DNA of 64,000 nucleotides from Paenibacillus sp. FSL R5-0623 (lineage in GTDB: Bacteria > Bacillota > Bacilli > Paenibacillales > Paenibacillaceae). The translations under genes were made by a program, and so were the position numbers. A model generated the notes under the pieces. It saw only the letters and a program-made list of their open reading frames with translations, was not told the origin of the DNA and ran no database searches. Each line of letters opens with the position of its first letter. Position 1 is the first letter of the stretch. Shown here one piece after another: positions 60,897 to 64,000 of this stretch. Location: assembly GCF_037974265.1 (NCBI RefSeq), contig NZ_CP150233.1:4898001-4962000 (forward strand). The letters run 5' to 3'.

Positions 60897-62833
60897 TTCG
60901 TAAACCGCTAGTTTTGTTGTTGTCGTGTCTGCTAATCTTTGTCACCCTGCCCGTTGAATCGAGCCATGCAGCCAATGCAGCCGTTGCCAAACTTCCTGGA
61001 AACTCCAATCCCCTCATCGATCATAAACTGGGAGCCGATCCTTATGTGCTTGTCCATAACAATCGGGTCTATGTCTACATGACAGGTGATGCATATCTGT
61101 ACAACAGCGACGGCTCTGTCCGAGAGAACCAGTACAGCACGATCGGGAAAATTAACGTCATCTCTTCAGCTGACATGGTGAACTGGACAGACCATGGTTC
61201 CATCCCGGTAGCAGGTGCGAATAATGCCAATAATGGACAAGGGATTGCCAAATGGGCTACCCAATCCTGGGCTCCTGCCATGGCGAAGAAAACCATTGCT
61301 GGCAAAGAAAAGTTTTTCCTGTATTTTGCCAACTCGGGTGGAGGTATTGGCGTACTCACGGCCGATTCCCCCATTGGACCGTGGTCCGACCCGCTCGGAC
61401 GTGCCCTCCTGACACACGGAACACCGGGTATGTCGGGTGTAACCTGGCTCTTTGATCCGGCTGTACTTGTCGATGATGATGGCTCTGCTTACTTGTATGC
61501 TGGAGGCGGTATTCCAAACGATACCAATGCTGCTTCCATTGCCAATCCCAAAACAGCTCGGGTCATTCGTCTCGGTGCCGACATGACCAGCGTGGTGGGC
61601 AGTGCGGTTACTATTGATTCTCCTTATATGTTCGAAGATTCTGGTATCCACAAGTATAACGGCAAATATTATTACTCCTACTGTATCAACTTCGCAGGAA
61701 CACATCCCACTGCATATCCGAAAGGTGAGATCGGATACATGGTCAGCGACAGCCCGATGGGACCTTTCACGTATAAAGGACACTTTCTGAAAAATCCTGG
61801 CACGTTCTTCGGTGTAGGCGGCAATAACCACCATGCCGTGTTCCAATTCAACAACGAATGGTATGTGGCTTACCATGCACAAACGGTGAGTAAGGCATTC
61901 CTCGGTGATGGCAAAGGGTACCGTTCCACCCACATCAACAAGCTAACTCACAACGCGGATGGCTCCATCCAGGAAGTGCAGGGAAATATGACAGGTGTAC
62001 CTCAGATCACTAACCTCAACCCGTATGTCCGGGTGGAAGCCGAAACCATTGGCTGGCAAGCAGGAATTAACACTGAACCGAGTCAAGCAAGCGGTGGACC
62101 TGTAGCCAATCAGAATGTCACTAATATTCATAACGGGGATTGGATCGCGGTTGGCAATGTTGATTTTGGCTCAGCTGGAGCCTCCAAGTTCAAGGCCAAT
62201 GTCGCTTCTACCGGAAATGGCAACATCGAGGTTCGACTGGACAGTCCGACAGGCCCACTAGTTGGAACACTTAACGTAAGTTCAACTGGCGGTTCGCAAA
62301 CTTGGCGCGAGATGGAGACCAATGTTACCAACGCTACAGGGGTACATCGTTTGTATCTGGTGTTTACAGGCTCGGGCAATGGAAATCTGTTCAAACTGGA
62401 CTACTGGCAATTCACATCCGGTTCGGGCGGCAACCCTAACCCTAACCCAAATCCTAATCCCAATCCAAACGTTACCCGTTACGAAGCCGAGAATATGACG
62501 CTTGGCGGCCAATACGCTGGCGTAATCAGTTCCCCTTTTAATGGAGTCGCTCTTTACGGGAACAATGATTATGCAGCATACAATCAATATTTTGCATTCC
62601 CAACCCATCAATTCTCTGTCCGCGGCGCTTCCAACAACAATAATACAGCCCGTGTTGATCTGGTCATCGGGGGTGTAACCGCTGGTTCTTTCTACTTCAC
62701 GGGAACGGAGCCGACCGTTCAAACCCTCACCGGCATCACTCACGCTATAGGCAATCAGGAAATCAAGCTGGTCGTAACAACGGATAATGGCACTTGGGAT
62801 GCTTACATTGATTATCTGGAGTACTCGCTTTAA
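60893..62833 (+). CDS. xynD: Secreted GH43 arabinoxylan hydrolase with CBM6 and CBM36-like modules
   Basis: 646 residues. Signal peptide (about 1-28, ending SSHAANA), a five-blade GH43 domain (about 40-375) with catalytic Asp in GADPYVLVHN, a second acidic residue in FDPAVLVDDDG and Glu in KGEIGYM, then a CBM6-like module (about 380-508, RVEAETIGWQAG...), an (NP)n linker (about 514-524) and a C-terminal CBM36-like module (YEAENMTLGGQYAGVISSPF...GTWDAYIDYLEYSL). The order matches P. polymyxa XynD/Xyn43A, an arabinofuranosidase/xylanase. GGAGG seven bases before the ATG at 60893 decides the start over the ATG five codons earlier. Confidence 0.92.
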   Translation: MIRKPLVLLLSCLLIFVTLPVESSHAANAAVAKLPGNSNPLIDHKLGADPYVLVHNNRVYVYMTGDAYLYNSDGSVRENQYSTIGKINVISSADMVNWTDHGSIPVAGANNANNGQGIAKWATQSWAPAMAKKTIAGKEKFFLYFANSGGGIGVLTADSPIGPWSDPLGRALLTHGTPGMSGVTWLFDPAVLVDDDGSAYLYAGGGIPNDTNAASIANPKTARVIRLGADMTSVVGSAVTIDSPYMFEDSGIHKYNGKYYYSYCINFAGTHPTAYPKGEIGYMVSDSPMGPFTYKGHFLKNPGTFFGVGGNNHHAVFQFNNEWYVAYHAQTVSKAFLGDGKGYRSTHINKLTHNADGSIQEVQGNMTGVPQITNLNPYVRVEAETIGWQAGINTEPSQASGGPVANQNVTNIHNGDWIAVGNVDFGSAGASKFKANVASTGNGNIEVRLDSPTGPLVGTLNVSSTGGSQTWREMETNVTNATGVHRLYLVFTGSGNGNLFKLDYWQFTSGSGGNPNPNPNPNPNPNVTRYEAENMTLGGQYAGVISSPFNGVALYGNNDYAAYNQYFAFPTHQFSVRGASNNNNTARVDLVIGGVTAGSFYFTGTEPTVQTLTGITHAIGNQEIKLVVTTDNGTWDAYIDYLEYSL

Positions 62834-62866
62834 TTCATAGGACATGATCAATTGGGAGGATAGAAT

Positions 62867-64000
62867 ATGTGGAAAAAAATCAGTACTCTTCTACTCGCTC
62901 TTCCTTTGCTTATAACATCATTCCCTTTGACAAGTCCCGCTGCTTCAGCCGCAACGTTCAGCAATCCGGTCATTTACGCGGATGTTCCTGACAGTGACGT
63001 CATTCGGGTGGGCAATGCATTTTATATGACAAGCACAACGATGCATATGAATCCTGGAGTACCCGTCATGAAGTCTTATGATCTGGTCAACTGGAGCATC
63101 GTAAACTATGTATACGATGCGCTTGGGAACGGGGACATACAGAATCTGAACAATGGACAAAACGAGTATGGACGTGGTTCATGGGCGAGCAGCTTGCGGT
63201 ACACCAACGGTATATATTACGTGGCCTTTGGCTCACTTTCCACGGGCAAGACGTATATTTACCAAACCAGCAATATTGAAACAGGGCCGTGGACACCTTA
63301 CACATTGAACAGTTATTATCATGACCCCTCTCTTTTGTTTGACGGGAATCGAACCTTTCTTGTTCATGGCAGTGATAACATCAGTATCGTTGAGCTGACA
63401 CCTGATGCCAAGGCCGTTAAATCCGGCGGGCTCAATCAGGTCCTGATTCCAAACGCAAGCAGTGTTGCGGGCTCCAACATGATTGTAAAGGCAGAAGGAG
63501 CACACATTCAGAAGATCAATGGCATGTACTATGTATTCCTGATTGCCTGGCCTTCGGGTGATGGTCGCATTCAGCTTGCCTATCGTGCAAACACATTGAC
63601 AGGTCCATACACAGGTAAAGTTGTACTCAGAGACTCGGGAATCGCCCAAGGAGGCATCGTGGATACCGCATCCGGCGCTTGGTACGGATTGCTGTTTCGT
63701 GATAGCGGGGCCATTGGACGCATCCCCTATCTCGTTCCTGTGACGTGGTCGGATAACTGGCCTGTGTTTGGGGTGAACGGCAAGGTCCCCCTTAACATGA
63801 ATATGCCCGTTGAAGGTCAGCCTGCTGCCAAAATCTACGGGTCCGATGAGTTCAACACAACCACATCAGGCACACCTTCAGTAACGCAACTGTTAGTGAA
63901 CGGCGGCTTTGAGGAAAGTAACATTCAGCCGTGGACCAGCAACAATACGGCAACCATCAACTTAACGAATGCCGAAGCATTCAGCGGTACAAAAAGCCTG
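62867..64000 (+). CDS. Secreted GH43 family glycosidase, partial (runs off the window)
   Basis: 378 codons are visible. Signal peptide (MWKKISTLLLALPLLITSFP, cleavage near AASA), then a GH43 domain: NPVIYADVPDSDVIRVGNAFYM (catalytic Asp region), YYHDPSLLFDGN and KAEGAHIQKINGMYYVF (catalytic Glu in EG). These motifs fit the xylosidase/arabinofuranosidase branch (XynB-like, subfamily 12). After about residue 340 a carbohydrate-binding CBM4/9-type module begins (LLVNGGFEESNIQPW). GGGAGG seven bases before the ATG; 33 bp behind xynD, the same operon. Confidence 0.92.
   Translation, partial: MWKKISTLLLALPLLITSFPLTSPAASAATFSNPVIYADVPDSDVIRVGNAFYMTSTTMHMNPGVPVMKSYDLVNWSIVNYVYDALGNGDIQNLNNGQNEYGRGSWASSLRYTNGIYYVAFGSLSTGKTYIYQTSNIETGPWTPYTLNSYYHDPSLLFDGNRTFLVHGSDNISIVELTPDAKAVKSGGLNQVLIPNASSVAGSNMIVKAEGAHIQKINGMYYVFLIAWPSGDGRIQLAYRANTLTGPYTGKVVLRDSGIAQGGIVDTASGAWYGLLFRDSGAIGRIPYLVPVTWSDNWPVFGVNGKVPLNMNMPVEGQPAAKIYGSDEFNTTTSGTPSVTQLLVNGGFEESNIQPWTSNNTATINLTNAEAFSGTKSL

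Noticed and set aside
61166-61933. Long antisense open frame (255 codons) opposite the GH43 gene
   Set aside because: Composition is Ile/His/Cys-rich, with no domain; the GH43 frame accounts for the region.
1-64000. tRNA, rRNA or known riboswitch genes
   Set aside because: I saw no cloverleaf, rRNA core or riboswitch consensus on either strand; a covariance-model search would be needed to exclude weak ones.

Overview
The window looks like a chromosomal segment of a Paenibacillus-type endospore former (Bacillota). Support: an uninterrupted sporulation sigma factor sigK whose start codon gives a 20-residue pro-sequence; a collagen-like spore-surface gene next to a short paralogue; a GH43 arabinoxylanase ending in a CBM36-like module like that of P. 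polymyxa Xyn43A; several 'stalk' (copper-amine-oxidase-N-like) domains; AGGAGG-type ribosome binding sites; a CcpA cre box and a Fur box of Bacillus type. This is read from the sequence alone; no search was run.

Layout. 1-11.3 kb (minus strand): a promoter with consensus -35 and -10 boxes reads a small membrane protein and then a very large hybrid NRPS/PKS, C-A-T-KS-AT-T-C-A-T-KS, that leaves the window. Next to it an Rrf2-type repressor and a QorB-like quinone oxidoreductase share a newly recognised operator. 13-18 kb: kptA, a frameshifted Imm48-like gene, an orphan Hanks-type kinase, an alpha/beta hydrolase, rnhA and a DUF421 membrane protein. 18.5-21.7 kb: a Fur-controlled divergent ferric-chelate ABC uptake system. 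21.8-29.3 kb: MFS exporter, Lrp regulator, serine hydrolase, CycA permease, sigK, a secreted CE1 esterase.

29.6-35.4 kb is a decayed island: a 5'-truncated MFS gene, a holin and frameshifted phage lysin, remnants of a phage structural gene, an unannotated 27-residue holin-like type I toxin whose Shine-Dalgarno is locked in a hairpin, a tight three-gene operon ending in a HEPN-like protein, and a broken stalk-domain gene. 35.4-43.7 kb is ordinary backbone: ADP-ribosylglycohydrolase, a HAD phosphatase plus mtlD pair (probably mannitol synthesis), lipoproteins, polysaccharide deacetylase, EamA transporter, sulfurtransferase.

43.6-56.1 kb is the most unusual part. The last ~50 bp of the sulfurtransferase gene (several copies still in frame and ending in a stop codon) recurs as six further degenerate, same-orientation copies. 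Between copies lie small unrelated cargo blocks: IS3 element plus lipoprotein, XRE/DUF2975, secreted acetamidase, CPBP protease/TetR, immunity-like/XRE/SDR, phosphotransferase/ankyrin. Copies also carry one of two terminator types. This looks like a cassette-accumulating hotspot that leaves a gene-end scar at each event.

56-64 kb: an HxlR/FAD-oxidoreductase operon divergent from doxX, the collagen-like spore-surface genes, then a CcpA-controlled xylan-degrading gene pair with an overlapping 32-codon leader ORF.
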